The position numbers and the translations under genes are program-made. This document shows positions 26,917 to 35,938 of a stretch of DNA of 64,000 bases, one piece after another (within the stretch, counting starts at the first letter, position 1; each line of letters starts with the position of its first letter). The DNA is from Desulfonatronum lacustre DSM 10312 (lineage in GTDB: Bacteria > Desulfobacterota > Desulfovibrionia > Desulfovibrionales > Desulfonatronaceae). Below the pieces are notes generated by a model that was not told the origin of the DNA, ran no database searches, and saw only the letters and a program-made list of their open reading frames with translations. The stretch is from NCBI RefSeq assembly GCF_000519265.1, contig NZ_KI912608.1:3585921-3649920 (forward strand), given 5' to 3'.

Positions 26917-28011
26917 TCAAGGTGAGGCGGACGGGTTCGGAAAAGATCGAGGGCGGTAATCCCAGGGAATGGGTTTGCCGCGGGGGAGGGCTTCCACGGT
27001 CAGGTCGTGTTCCCAGCCGTCCCGAGCCAGTAGCCAGCCGGAGTAGGCGATCATCGCGGCGTTGTCCGTGCACAGGGTCGGGCTGGGCAGAATCAGTTCC
27101 AGGTCATGGGACTGCGCGGTTTTCGCCAGCATGGAGCGGAGCATGGTGTTGGCGGCCACGCCGCCGGCCGCGATCACGGAGCGGTAGGCTGTTTTGTCCG
27201 TCAGGGTTCGTTCGACCTTGGTTCGCAGGGTTTCGGCGATGCTCCAGTTCAGGGATGCGCAGACCGTGCCCACTTCCGGATGGTCCTCGGCCCATCGGGT
27301 CAGGGCGGCGTCGTCCGGGAGGCGCGGCAGGCGCAGATCGGGACGCTGGGCAAGATGCTGGGAAAAAGCGGTCTTCAGACCGCTGAAGCTGAAATCCAGG
27401 TTCCGGTTGTCCAAATAGGGCCGGGGAAACAAGGATCGGTTCGGTTCGGATCCCGCGGCCAGGGCGTCGATGTGTCGGCCGCCGGGGTAGGGCAGGTTGA
27501 GCATGGACGCGGCCTTGTCCAGAGCCTCTCCGGCCGCGTCGTCCAGGGTTCGGCCCAGCAGGTCGAATTGGAACGGAGAGGTGATCCGGTACAATTGGGT
27601 GTGTCCTCCGGAGACCAAAAGCCCCAGGGCCGGGAACGGGATATCCCGCTCCAGTCCGGCGGCCAGCAGGTGGGCGTGTAGGTGGTTGACGCCAACCAGG
27701 GGGACGCCCAGGGACAGAGCCAGGCCCTTGGCCATGCCCAGGCCCACCAGCAGGCTGCCCAGCAGTCCGGGCCCTCTTGCGGCGGCCACGATCTGCACGT
27801 CCCGAATGGTCAGGCCGGTCCGCTCCATGAGCCGTTCCAGGAGAACCGGCAGGGCCGTGAGATGTCCTCGGGAAGCCAGTTCCGGAACCACCCCTCCGAA
27901 TAAGGCGTGGAGTTTTTCCTGACTGTGCAGACACTGCCCCAGCAGTCGTCCGTCGTGGACCAGGGCCAACGCGGTTTCGTCGCAGGAGGTTTCAATGCCG
28001 AGGCAGAGCAT
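26917..28011 (-). CDS. tsaD: tRNA N6-adenosine threonylcarbamoyltransferase
   Basis: TsaD transfers the threonylcarbamoyl group to A37 of tRNAs that read ANN codons. The 364-residue protein shows LGIETSCDETALAL at the N-terminus, the metal-binding histidines in VNHLHAHLLA, VSGGHTQLY, PGGRHIDALA and SFSGLKTA. Length is slightly above the usual 335-345. It begins 31 bp after fbp on the same strand. Confidence 0.96.
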   Translation of the reverse strand: MLCLGIETSCDETALALVHDGRLLGQCLHSQEKLHALFGGVVPELASRGHLTALPVLLERLMERTGLTIRDVQIVAAARGPGLLGSLLVGLGMAKGLALSLGVPLVGVNHLHAHLLAAGLERDIPFPALGLLVSGGHTQLYRITSPFQFDLLGRTLDDAAGEALDKAASMLNLPYPGGRHIDALAAGSEPNRSLFPRPYLDNRNLDFSFSGLKTAFSQHLAQRPDLRLPRLPDDAALTRWAEDHPEVGTVCASLNWSIAETLRTKVERTLTDKTAYRSVIAAGGVAANTMLRSMLAKTAQSHDLELILPSPTLCTDNAAMIAYSGWLLARDGWEHDLTVEALPRGKPIPWDYRPRSFPNPSASP

Positions 28012-28042
28012 GGGAGAAAATGTGAGCCGGTTTCTGGTCGGC

Positions 28043-29050
28043 TCAACCGGCCTGGAGCAGTTCCCGGACCTTGAGCACGTCCAGCTTGGAACCGATGACC
28101 AAAGGAACGCGCTGATGCAGTTCCGTGGGTTGGATGTCCAGGATGCGGTTGATTCCGTCGGTGGCCATGCCGCCGGCCTGCTCCACGACCATGGCCAGGG
28201 GGTTGGCCTCGCACATCAGGCGCAGTTTTCCATGGGGATGACTGGAGTCTTTGGTGTCCGCCGGGTAGAGAAAGACGCCGCCGTAGAGCAGGTTGCGATG
28301 GAAGTCCGCCACCAGGGAGCCGATGTACCGGGAGCGATAGACCCGCTTGGAGTCGTTGTCCGGATCCTTGAAATAGTCGATGGCCTTGCGGGTGGGCTGG
28401 TCCCAATAGTGCCGATAGCCTTCGTTGGCGGAGTAAATCTTGCCCCGTTCCGGAATCTGGATGTCCGGATGGGAGAGCAGGAATTCCCCGACGCTGGGGT
28501 CCAGGGTAAAGCCGTGAACCCCTTTGCCCGTGGTATATACGAGCATGGTGGACGATCCGTAGATGATGTACCCGGCGGCCACCTGTTGGGCGCCCTTTTG
28601 GAGCACGTCGGCCATGGTGGCGGGTTCCTCGCAAGCACTGGTCCGGCGAAAAATGGAGAAGATCGTGCCGATGCTGACGTTGGCGTCGATGTTCGACGAA
28701 CCGTCCAGGGGGTCGAAAATCAGGATGTAGTCCCCTTGGGGGCAGTCGGCGGGGATATGGATCAAATCGGCGTTTTCCTCGGAAGCCAGGGCGCAGAGCA
28801 CACCCGCCCGCTGCAAGCGGTGCACCAGGACTTGGTTGGCGAATTCATCCAGCTTGCGGACCTTTTCTCCCTGAACGTTGGTCTCCCCGGTCAGCCCCAG
28901 GATTTCCACCAACCCGGCCTTGTTCACCTCTTGATTAATAATCTTTCCGGAGAGGATCATTTCCGAAAGAAGGCGGGTGAATCGTCCCGTGGCCATGGGG
29001 GATTCCTTCTGGTGGAAAAGCAGGTGTTCGATGACCGTGATCTGGGGCAT
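28043..29050 (-). CDS. fbp: Fructose-1,6-bisphosphatase, class I
   Basis: This enzyme removes the 1-phosphate of fructose-1,6-bisphosphate in gluconeogenesis. The 335-residue protein has the class I metal and substrate motifs: [40 protein letters not shown] and the lysine-bearing [20 protein letters not shown]. Length matches the family. Confidence 0.96.
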   Translation of the reverse strand: MPQITVIEHLLFHQKESPMATGRFTRLLSEMILSGKIINQEVNKAGLVEILGLTGETNVQGEKVRKLDEFANQVLVHRLQRAGVLCALASEENADLIHIPADCPQGDYILIFDPLDGSSNIDANVSIGTIFSIFRRTSACEEPATMADVLQKGAQQVAAGYIIYGSSTMLVYTTGKGVHGFTLDPSVGEFLLSHPDIQIPERGKIYSANEGYRHYWDQPTRKAIDYFKDPDNDSKRVYRSRYIGSLVADFHRNLLYGGVFLYPADTKDSSHPHGKLRLMCEANPLAMVVEQAGGMATDGINRILDIQPTELHQRVPLVIGSKLDVLKVRELLQAG

Positions 29051-29072
29051 GGGGCGACTCCATAAAATAGCG

Positions 29073-29837
29073 TTAGTTGGGCAGGGCCAGGGCGTAGATC
29101 AGTTGCAGGGTTCCGATGGGCCGAGACAGCCAGAGGAAGGTCTTGGTTTCAGCCGATTGACGGCCGTGAACCCGGTCCCGGAGGATGTTCTCCCAGGGGG
29201 CTTCCGTGATTTTTCGGGTCGCTTCCTGGTCGACGCCGGTCCAGAGAAGGGTTTCCGGAGTCAGCAGGACCAAGCGCTCTGAAGCCGTGGCGAAGGCTGT
29301 CAGGGCGCGAGGATCGAAGTGGGCGATGATCAACCCTTGCCACGCCCCGTCGTGGAAGAACGGGCCGGCGATGATCACTTCCGGACCCAACGGCGTCTCC
29401 TCGACGAATCCTTGCAGGTCGCGATGGAGCATGGACCATTCCCGTTCCAGCAACGCCTCCACGGGGACGCTTTTCAGCGGGGTCTCCGGATGGCTGGTCA
29501 GCACTCGACCCTGGGCGTCCACCGCCAGAACGGCGGTCATCCAGGGAAACCGCTCCAGAAACGCGGTGAACCAGGCCGAGGGCGGAAATCGATCCTGAGG
29601 TGCCAGGGTCCGCAAGGCCTCCTCCAGATGTTGGTCCATCAGGCTGAACTGCGTGGCTAAGAGTTGTTCGTTTCTGGACAAGCCGGGACGGCGGTCCAGG
29701 TCGATCTCCGGTTTGGGGTCGACATAGGTTTCATAGGCGTCGGAGGTTTTGTCCCAGGCGCTTTGGATGGTCGAGCAGCCGGCCAGGGAAATGAGTAGGG
29801 CCAAAAGGCTCAGACGGAAAAGAATGTGGATGGTCAT
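29073..29837 (-). CDS. Lipoprotein with Cache-like sensor domain
   Basis: From ATG 29837 the 254-residue product starts with a signal ending LAGC, so Cys21 should be lipidated. The body contains [32 protein letters not shown] and [21 protein letters not shown]. These resemble PAS/Cache ligand-sensing folds found in periplasmic sensors, although no signalling output domain is attached. It may bind a small ligand and relay to a partner. The open frame extends upstream to 29999 with low-complexity basic sequence that I do not think is translated. Confidence 0.75.
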   Translation of the reverse strand: MTIHILFRLSLLALLISLAGCSTIQSAWDKTSDAYETYVDPKPEIDLDRRPGLSRNEQLLATQFSLMDQHLEEALRTLAPQDRFPPSAWFTAFLERFPWMTAVLAVDAQGRVLTSHPETPLKSVPVEALLEREWSMLHRDLQGFVEETPLGPEVIIAGPFFHDGAWQGLIIAHFDPRALTAFATASERLVLLTPETLLWTGVDQEATRKITEAPWENILRDRVHGRQSAETKTFLWLSRPIGTLQLIYALALPN

Positions 29838-29886
29838 AATCGCGGTGAACTCCAATCGCATGCAGTGTGGAACGTGTTCGGGGAGG

Positions 29887-31029
29887 CTATTTTTCGGCCC
29901 GGGATTCCAAGCGTTCCGCAAGCTTTTTGAGGGTTTGTTTCGTGGTCGCGGTTTTCGGCGACGGGGCCGTGGAGGGCGAAGCGACGGGATCGTCCGCATC
30001 GTGCGGCACTTCTCCCTTCCCGATGCTCAATTTCGGTTCCGGGACTGTCCCAGGCTCAGGCTCAGGCCCAGGCTCAGGCCCAGGCCCAGGTTCAGGTTCA
30101 AATTCCGGCTTTGTTTCAGACTCTGGCTGTGGTTTCGCGTCTTTTTCGGCTGGTTTGGAATCCAGATCCTTGAGGCCTTTGGCGGCCCGGTCCCGCAGTT
30201 CCTGTATCCGAGCCTCCAGGTCCAGGCGTTGTGCGTCGTCCGGAGACGTTTGGAGCAGTTTTGCGTACAGGTCCAGGGCTTCGTCCTGCTCGCCCTGCTT
30301 GGCCAGCAGGTCGGCATAAGTTTTTGTCTCATAGTACCGTCGCTCGCCTTCGGAAAGGTGAGCCTCGGCCTCCGCCTCGGGGCGCGGCACTTCGACCGGT
30401 TCGGGCTCCGAGGGAAACGTTTGCGCTGTTTCCGTTTTAAGTTTCGGCTCGGGTTCCTGTTCGGGGTCGGGCGTAAGGTCCGGCTCCGGAGCCGGATCAG
30501 ACTCTGGCTTCGACAGGGGGTCGGGTTCCGGAGGTGTAGAGTGTTCTTCCTCCTGGGGAGCGGGAGTCTGAAGTTCTTCGCGTCCTCCGGTCACCGCGCG
30601 CAGGCCCTGTTCCAGAAGCGTCTCCCAGGTGATCCGGGCTCCGCCGAGTTGGACCGCGAGCATGTCCAGGGTCACGGCGAGGTCGGTCCGGCCGTCGGCC
30701 CTGCTTCGGGCGGCCCAGTGCCTCCAAAAGGAAGGGTGTCCGGCCAACGCCTTGACGAGCGATTCCAGTTCCGGGGAGGAGAGGGCCTCAGGAGTTTCTT
30801 CGGTGGAAGAAGGGAAGTCCTTGGAGACGACGTCCAGCTGGGAGAGGCATTCGATCAAAAGGAGGCGGGCTTCCAGGTGTTCCGGGTGAAAGGTCAACCC
30901 CTTGCGCAATATGGCGATGGCGTCCTCGGGCCGATGATCCTGCGTATATGCCTGGGCCAGGGGGAAAAACAGCTTGGAGTTGGGCTCCAGGCGCAACACC
31001 TCTTCAAACCAGGCGATTTTTTCGGTCAT
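29887..31029 (-). CDS. TPR protein with Pro-Glu-rich central linker
   Basis: The 380-residue protein has TPR motifs near the start (WFEEVLRLEPNSKLFFPLAQAY, then FHPEHLEARLLL) and again near 230-280 (YADLLAKQGEQDEALDLYAKLL). Between and after them are long runs of Glu-Pro-x repeats. The function is unknown; such scaffolds are common near pilus or division genes. The start overlaps the FtsB-like gene stop by 4 bp, so translation is coupled. A hexanucleotide DNA repeat encodes part of the second linker (see 30049-30107). Confidence 0.8.
   Translation of the reverse strand: MTEKIAWFEEVLRLEPNSKLFFPLAQAYTQDHRPEDAIAILRKGLTFHPEHLEARLLLIECLSQLDVVSKDFPSSTEETPEALSSPELESLVKALAGHPSFWRHWAARSRADGRTDLAVTLDMLAVQLGGARITWETLLEQGLRAVTGGREELQTPAPQEEEHSTPPEPDPLSKPESDPAPEPDLTPDPEQEPEPKLKTETAQTFPSEPEPVEVPRPEAEAEAHLSEGERRYYETKTYADLLAKQGEQDEALDLYAKLLQTSPDDAQRLDLEARIQELRDRAAKGLKDLDSKPAEKDAKPQPESETKPEFEPEPGPGPEPGPEPEPGTVPEPKLSIGKGEVPHDADDPVASPSTAPSPKTATTKQTLKKLAERLESRAEK
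30049..30107. repeat. In-frame hexanucleotide repeat (GGCTCA/GGCCCA)
   Basis: About nine copies of a 6-bp unit, ggctca with variants ggccca and ggttca, lie in tandem inside the TPR gene. On the coding strand they specify Glu-Pro/Gly-Pro dipeptides. Tandem 6-bp repeats can change copy number without breaking the frame, so the linker length may differ among strains. Confidence 0.8.
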
Positions 31030-31325
31030 GGCAGCCTCCGGAACGTATCGTTTTGTGGAATATAGAGGATTTCATCGGGCCGAAGGTAGTGCATCTCCAC
31101 CCGGATCACGCTGGCCACGTAGTCGTGGTCCGTGGTCAGACGACGGATTTCCCGGCTCAGATCCAGATTGACCTCGTCCACGGCGGCAATCTGCTCGACA
31201 AGCGTATCCCGGCGGTCCCGCAGTTCCAGGTAGGATTTCCAGCCCTGATCATGGATCAGAAGCGTCCAGGCCAAAAAGCCGCTCAACAGCAGGAGGAAAG
31301 AAAAGAGCAGGCGGGTCCATTTCAT
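31026..31325 (-). CDS. FtsB/DivIC-like septum formation protein
   Basis: A 99-residue single-pass membrane protein (from ATG 31325) with a short cytoplasmic head, one helix (LLFSFLLLLSGFLAWTLL) and a coiled coil (YLELRDRRDTLVEQIAAVDEVN). It ends in VASVIRVEMHYLRPDEILYI, the FtsB/DivIC family ending. FtsB joins FtsL and FtsQ at the division site to activate septal peptidoglycan synthesis. An upstream ATG at 31358 is possible. No other division gene is nearby. Confidence 0.85.
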   Translation of the reverse strand: MKWTRLLFSFLLLLSGFLAWTLLIHDQGWKSYLELRDRRDTLVEQIAAVDEVNLDLSREIRRLTTDHDYVASVIRVEMHYLRPDEILYIPQNDTFRRLP

Positions 31326-31376
31326 GGCGTGGTCACTTCGCGATGAGTCGGGGGGCATCCCAGACCGTAAAACATT

Positions 31377-31649
31377 TTATTGGAGCAACCGGTCGGCGTG
31401 GGGCCTGGTTTCCAGGTACTGAAACTGTACTCCCAACTCCTGTAAAAAAATGGTCGTCGCCAGTTCAATGCGCTTAATGTCCGCCTCGTCCACCGGGGTC
31501 CGCTCCAGTTTGAGGCCATGGATCAGGGATCGCAGAGACGAGAGTTCCGCCACCAGCGCTCCGGCCTCGCGCAGGGAGCGCAATTGGGACTCCATTTCCA
31601 GGATGGTTTCCAAGCAATTCAACAAACGTGCTTTTTTTTGCGATTCCAT
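31377..31649 (-). CDS. Hypothetical small coiled-coil protein
   Basis: I do not recognise this 90-residue protein. It is mainly helical and charged, with heptad-like leucines (LETILEMESQLRSLREAGAL) and no cysteines or membrane segment. It is a plausible cytoplasmic partner protein. It lies 14 bp after the zinc-ribbon/receiver-like gene and 51 bp before the FtsB-like start, all on the minus strand. Confidence 0.6.
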   Translation of the reverse strand: MESQKKARLLNCLETILEMESQLRSLREAGALVAELSSLRSLIHGLKLERTPVDEADIKRIELATTIFLQELGVQFQYLETRPHADRLLQ

Positions 31650-31663
31650 ATCCGTCGTGAACG

Positions 31664-32296
31664 TCAGTTCGTGGGTTTGCCCGATTCTTCAGCGGCCAGA
31701 CGCCACATTTTGTAGGTTTCCTCGTACCCGTCAATGACGGTCCGCACAAGCCGGGGGACGTCGGCGACGTCGCTTCGGTGCAGGTACCAGTTCACGCCGT
31801 TGCGAAAAGAGGTGTCGGGGTGCAGGCTTTTGGCCTCGTCGCCGACCAGGACGACGTTCACTCCTCGGCGCTGGATTCCCGGCCAGCCGTGGACGCGTTG
31901 CAGCACTTCGGCTCCGTGCGGGGCATGGTCGATGAATACGAGTTCATAAGCGGCGGAGTCAATTTTTTGAAGTGCTTCCGCCGGACCATCGGGGACGGCC
32001 AAATGGTAGCCTTGTTCGTCCAGACAGGAGACCAGGGCGGCTTTCCATTCCGGATCGCGTACCAAAACAAAGGCGATTTTCGCTCCCGGAGGATAGAAGT
32101 CCAGCTCTTCCGCGGTTGGAGGCGTCGGTGACGCAGAGGACATGGTGTTTGAACCGGAAGGTGTGCCAACGGAGTCAGGCTCCACGGTGAACGGCTTGTT
32201 GCATTGCGGACAGACTAATTTAAAGCGTTGGCCGGACGGGATTTTTTCGTCGGCCACGGAGAGTTGTCGATCACAGTGCGGGCAGTTCAGGCGCAT
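31664..32296 (-). CDS. Zinc-ribbon plus receiver-like domain protein
   Basis: The 210-residue protein opens with an MJ0042-type zinc ribbon: MRLNCPHCDRQL plus LVCPQCNKPF, two CxxC pairs. After a Ser/Thr-rich linker, residues 75-195 resemble a response-regulator receiver: FVLVRDPEWKAALVSCL, then ELVFIDHAPHG where the Asp could be the phosphorylation site, then VNVVLVGDEA. The usual paired acidic residues and the conserved Lys are not clear, so it may be a pseudo-receiver. It lies 36 bp downstream of the PilT/PilU pair and may act with them. Confidence 0.75.
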   Translation of the reverse strand: MRLNCPHCDRQLSVADEKIPSGQRFKLVCPQCNKPFTVEPDSVGTPSGSNTMSSASPTPPTAEELDFYPPGAKIAFVLVRDPEWKAALVSCLDEQGYHLAVPDGPAEALQKIDSAAYELVFIDHAPHGAEVLQRVHGWPGIQRRGVNVVLVGDEAKSLHPDTSFRNGVNWYLHRSDVADVPRLVRTVIDGYEETYKMWRLAAEESGKPTN

Positions 32297-32332
32297 GCGG
32301 AAATTTCCTGTTTCGGTGTTGAACTTACGTTC

Positions 32333-33520
32333 TCAAAAATCAGAGTTGCGTTGATCGTAGTTTGTATCCAGTTCCAACCCCTCGATGTTCGTCACTTTTT
32401 CCCCGCGCAGTGTCTTGACGCGGTTGATGGTCTGGCCCAGGCGGGAACGGTCCGAGGCCGTGTTCATGGCCGTTTCCTCGGTGATGGCTTCTTCGGAATA
32501 CAGCCGAGCCAGGTGTTGGTCAAAGGTGAACATGCCGTAAGCATCGCCGGACTCGACCACATTGTAGAAGGTCTTTTCACCTGATTCGCCGTTGATGATC
32601 AATTCTTTGATCCGTAGCGTGTTGGTCAGCACTTCCAGGGCCGCCACCCGTCCGCCGCCGATGCGGGGCATCAGCCGCTGGGAGACGACGTACTTCAAAG
32701 CCTGGGACAGGCGTTGGCGGATCAGGCGTTCTTCGGCCAGTTCGAACATGCCGATGATCCGGTTGATGGTCTGGCCCGTGTCGCTGGTATGCAGGGTGCC
32801 CAGAACCAAGTGGCCGGTTTCCGAGGCCTGCAGAGCGATTTCAATGGTTTCCCGGTCTCGGATTTCGCCTACCAGGATCACCTTGGGAGCTTGACGCAGG
32901 GCCGCGCGCAGGCCGGAGGAGAATCGGTCGAAGTCCGTGCCCATCTCCCTTTGGTTGACCGTGCCGCGTTTGTGGTGATGCACGAACTCCACCGGGTCTT
33001 CCAGAGTCAGGATGTGCTTGGAGTGGCGTTCGTTGATGGCGTCGATCAGCGCGGCCAGGGTGGTGGATTTTCCGGTCCCGGTTCCGCCGGTGAGCAGGAT
33101 CAGCCCGTATTTTTCGTCGGCCATCCGGTCGAAGAGCGGGGGGAGGTTGAGATCCTTGAGCGTAGGGATCGTGCTGGGCATCTTGCGCATCACGATGGAG
33201 GCCGAGCCCTGCTGAAAAAAGATGTTCACCCGGAAGCGGCAAAAGCCCGGAAGGTCGTAGGAGAGGTCGCAGGAGCCCTGCTCTTGAAGATCCTGAAACA
33301 GACGCAGGCTGCCGGAGTGCTTGTTCAGCATCATGCAAAACCCCACGGACTCGACCTGAAACGGGACCAGGGCATCGGAGAGCAGGGCCGTGGGCACGTC
33401 GGTCAGCCTGCCGTGAACCTCGGCCTGGATGGGCTTGCCCACGGTGAACAGGATGTCCGAGGTGTCCGGGGCCTTGGTCAGCACCTCGGCGATGGTGGCG
33501 TCCAATTGGCTGCGGTGCAT
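32333..33520 (-). CDS. PilT-family twitching motility ATPase (PilU-like)
   Basis: A 395-residue retraction-type pilus motor with Walker A GGTGTGKSTT, LTLEDPVEFVHHHK, the Asp box LVGEIRDRETIEIAL, the His box LGTLHTSDTGQTINR and C-terminal AALEVLTNTLRIKELI. PilU proteins carry a longer C-terminus than PilT, as this one does. PilU hydrolyses ATP with PilT to retract type IV pili. It begins 3 bp after the PilT gene, so they form an operon. Confidence 0.93.
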   Translation of the reverse strand: MHRSQLDATIAEVLTKAPDTSDILFTVGKPIQAEVHGRLTDVPTALLSDALVPFQVESVGFCMMLNKHSGSLRLFQDLQEQGSCDLSYDLPGFCRFRVNIFFQQGSASIVMRKMPSTIPTLKDLNLPPLFDRMADEKYGLILLTGGTGTGKSTTLAALIDAINERHSKHILTLEDPVEFVHHHKRGTVNQREMGTDFDRFSSGLRAALRQAPKVILVGEIRDRETIEIALQASETGHLVLGTLHTSDTGQTINRIIGMFELAEERLIRQRLSQALKYVVSQRLMPRIGGGRVAALEVLTNTLRIKELIINGESGEKTFYNVVESGDAYGMFTFDQHLARLYSEEAITEETAMNTASDRSRLGQTINRVKTLRGEKVTNIEGLELDTNYDQRNSDF

Positions 33521-33523
33521 GGA

Positions 33524-34606
33524 TCAGACCTCTGTGAAATCCTGTGGGGGCTCGGTGAGGAAATCCCGGAACTTGGATTTGGAAACAGCCTTGTTATATG
33601 CGTCCGTGGGGGAGACGGCCCCTTCCTGAAGGAGCTTGAGAATGGCGTCGTCCAGGGATTGCATGCCGTATTTGCGTCCGGTCTCAATCACGGAATTGAT
33701 CTGGAAAGTCTTGTTTTCGCGGATCAGGTTGCGCACCGCCGGGACGCCCACCAGAATTTCCAGGGCCGCGCACCGACCCGGACGGTCGATGCGTTTGAAC
33801 AGGTTCTGAGAGATGACCGCCCGCAGGGATTCCGAGAGTCCGGAGCGGATCTGGCCCTGAACATCGCCGGGAAAGACCTCGATAATCCGGTCGATGGTCT
33901 TGGACGCGGAAATGGTGTGCAGGGTGGAAAAAACCAGGTGACCGGTTTCCGCGGCTTCGATGGCCAATTCGATGGTTTCCAGGTCGCGCATTTCGCCTAC
34001 CATGATGATGTCCGGGTCTTCGCGCAGGGCTCCGCGCAGAGCGGATTTGAAGCTCACTGTGTCCCTGGAGACTTCTCGCTGATTGATCAGGCAGCTGACG
34101 GGCTCGTGCACGAATTCGATGGGGTCCTCGATGGTCAGGATGTGATCCTTGCGATTCCGGTTGGCGTAGTCCACGATGGCGGCCAGGGTCGTGGACTTAC
34201 CGCTGCCCGTGGGGCCGGTGACCAGGACCAGTCCCTTGGGGAGCATGGCCAAGCTCTTGAACAGCGGGGGCAGTTTCAGGTCGTCGATGCTCAGGATTTT
34301 TTGCGGGATTTCGCGAAAAACCGCGGCGCAGCCGCGACGCTGCTGAAAGAAATTGACCCGGTACCGGGCCAAGTTCGGGATTTCGTAGGAAAAATCCACG
34401 TCCCCGGTTTCCTCGAAGTTCTTGACCTTTTGCTCCGGCGTGATCTCATAGAGCATCTTCTTGAGTTCCTCATGCTCCAGGACTTTGTACTTGATGCGCT
34501 GCAAATCGCCGTGCAGGCGGATGATGGGCTGGGAGCCGGAGGAGAGGTGCAGGTCCGACGCCCCGAGTTCGTGCATCATCCGAAAAAACGCGTCTATTTG
34601 GGCCAT
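33524..34606 (-). CDS. pilT: Twitching motility retraction ATPase
   Basis: The 360-residue PilT hexameric ATPase shows GPTGSGKSTTLAAIV (Walker A), LTIEDPIEFVHE, MVGEMRDLETIELAIEAAETGH and LVFSTLHTISASKTIDRI. The C-terminal AALEILVGVPAVRNLIRENKT is typical of PilT. It drives type IV pilus retraction for twitching motility and DNA uptake. No pilus structural genes (pilA, pilB, pilC) lie in the window, so the machinery is elsewhere. Confidence 0.95.
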   Translation of the reverse strand: MAQIDAFFRMMHELGASDLHLSSGSQPIIRLHGDLQRIKYKVLEHEELKKMLYEITPEQKVKNFEETGDVDFSYEIPNLARYRVNFFQQRRGCAAVFREIPQKILSIDDLKLPPLFKSLAMLPKGLVLVTGPTGSGKSTTLAAIVDYANRNRKDHILTIEDPIEFVHEPVSCLINQREVSRDTVSFKSALRGALREDPDIIMVGEMRDLETIELAIEAAETGHLVFSTLHTISASKTIDRIIEVFPGDVQGQIRSGLSESLRAVISQNLFKRIDRPGRCAALEILVGVPAVRNLIRENKTFQINSVIETGRKYGMQSLDDAILKLLQEGAVSPTDAYNKAVSKSKFRDFLTEPPQDFTEV

Positions 34607-34678
34607 ACGGGGCTCCTTGGCGTGAGGTCGAGAGCGAGGTTCTTTCGTTTAGTTGAGTATTGAAAAGATCCTTATCCA

Positions 34679-34738
34679 CAGTCCGTTCAAAACCCCCAAT
34701 TGCAGCGACGCAGCAATTGGGGATTTTTCAACGGACTG
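34679..34738 (-). terminator. Long imperfect palindrome after pgsA (terminator or repeat)
   Basis: Outer arms cagtccgtt and aacggactg flank inner arms ccccaattgc and gcaattgggg around a 9-base loop. On the minus strand the inner hairpin is followed by GTTTT. It abuts the pgsA stop codon at 34739. It can act as a pgsA terminator. The double-arm form is also typical of interspersed extragenic palindromes. Confidence 0.6.
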
Positions 34739-35290
34739 TTAGAACCCGTCGTCCCGGTTCACCTGGCGAAAGAAGTGGATCACGTACTTCGCGCCGGAAA
34801 AGACGGTCAGGATCAGAGCGATGGCCAGCAGCCCCGCGCCCAGAGGCCGGGGGTCGAAACCCCACCAGGGATAGTGGAGGATCAGCGGACACAGGGCCAC
34901 CACCTGGATCACCGCCTTGAGTTTGCCGAAGCTGTCCGCGGCCAGAACATGGCCCTGGTCCGCGGCGATGGCCCTAAGGCCCGTTACGGTCATCTCCCGG
35001 GCGATGATCACGATGGCCATCCAGGCTTGGACCCAGCCGTGGAACACGAGCATGATCAAGACGGAACTGATCAAGAGCTTGTCGGCCAAAGGGTCGAGAA
35101 ACTTGCCCAGATTGGAGACCATTTGCCAGCGGCGGGCGATGAAGCCGTCGGCCAGGTCGGTCAGGGCCACGAGAATGAACACGATCATGGCCGCGGCGTT
35201 GACCGGCTTGCTCGGGAAATACAGCAGCAAGATCAGGACGGGGATGGCCAGGATGCGGCCCAAGGTGACTTGGTTGGCGAGGTTGAGCAT
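34739..35290 (-). CDS. pgsA: CDP-diacylglycerol--glycerol-3-phosphate 3-phosphatidyltransferase
   Basis: PgsA makes phosphatidylglycerol phosphate, the committed step to phosphatidylglycerol and cardiolipin. The 183-residue inner-membrane protein has the CDP-alcohol phosphotransferase signature at DLADGFIARRW, continuing VSNLGKFLDPLADKLL (DxxDG...AR...G...D...D). Several hydrophobic helices follow. The lytic transglycosylase gene lies 3 bp upstream. Confidence 0.94.
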   Translation of the reverse strand: MLNLANQVTLGRILAIPVLILLLYFPSKPVNAAAMIVFILVALTDLADGFIARRWQMVSNLGKFLDPLADKLLISSVLIMLVFHGWVQAWMAIVIIAREMTVTGLRAIAADQGHVLAADSFGKLKAVIQVVALCPLILHYPWWGFDPRPLGAGLLAIALILTVFSGAKYVIHFFRQVNRDDGF

Positions 35291-35293
35291 GGC

Positions 35294-35896
35294 TTAGTTT
35301 CGCGCCGCCCGCCGACGGTCGTAGTTGGTCGTGACCTTGCGGACGTAGTCCTGGGTTTCCCGGAACGGAGGAATGCCGTTGTAGCGTTCCACGTTGGCCG
35401 GTCCGGCGTTGTAGGCGGCCAGGGCCAGGGAGAGGTCCGGGAAGCGGTCCATGAGCATTTTCAGGTAACGGATGCCTGCTTCGATGTTCTCCGCCGGGTC
35501 AAAGGGCGCGGTTAGCCCCAGGTCTTGCTGTGTGGCCGGCATGATCTGCATCAGGCCTTGGGCTCCGGCCCGGGAGACGGCCTGATGATTGAAGCCGGAT
35601 TCAACCTCGATCACGGCCATGACCAGGTGTGGATCAAGGCCGTATCTCTGGCTGTACTGCTCCACGTGGCGGGTGATGGAGGCCCGGTCCGCGCTGCTGC
35701 CCATGCGCGAACGCAGGGAGAGAAACGGACGGAACTTGGACGAGGTGGGGGTGTCCGTAAAATGCATCACCCCATGTTCGTCCTTGTAGAAAAAGATCGT
35801 GCCCGCGGCACATAATCCGGTCCAGAGCAGCAACAGCACGGAAATACCGGCCACGGCTCCGAAAAAGGAGAAAAAACGACGTTGTTTGGTCAGCAT
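35294..35896 (-). CDS. Lytic transglycosylase with N-terminal DUF4124 strand
   Basis: A 200-residue exported muramidase. A hydrophobic N-terminus (residues 9-30) acts as signal anchor, then a DUF4124-like beta segment (IFFYKDEHGVMHFTD), then an SLT domain. The catalytic Glu is in AVIEVESGFNHQAVSRAGA, followed by GLMQIMPATQ and AAYNAGPANV. GAGG six bases upstream supports the ATG at 35896; another ATG 15 bases farther back lacks one. It cleaves peptidoglycan to make 1,6-anhydro-muramic acid ends. It lies 3 bp before pgsA. Confidence 0.92.
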   Translation of the reverse strand: MLTKQRRFFSFFGAVAGISVLLLLWTGLCAAGTIFFYKDEHGVMHFTDTPTSSKFRPFLSLRSRMGSSADRASITRHVEQYSQRYGLDPHLVMAVIEVESGFNHQAVSRAGAQGLMQIMPATQQDLGLTAPFDPAENIEAGIRYLKMLMDRFPDLSLALAAYNAGPANVERYNGIPPFRETQDYVRKVTTNYDRRRAARN

Positions 35897-35938
35897 GTTC
35901 GACCTCGTCATGGCTGGAGGGCGTCTGCCGAAGACCGC

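Noticed and set aside
30049-30107. CRISPR-like repeat
   Set aside because: Uninterrupted 6-bp tandem units with no spacers, inside a coding frame.
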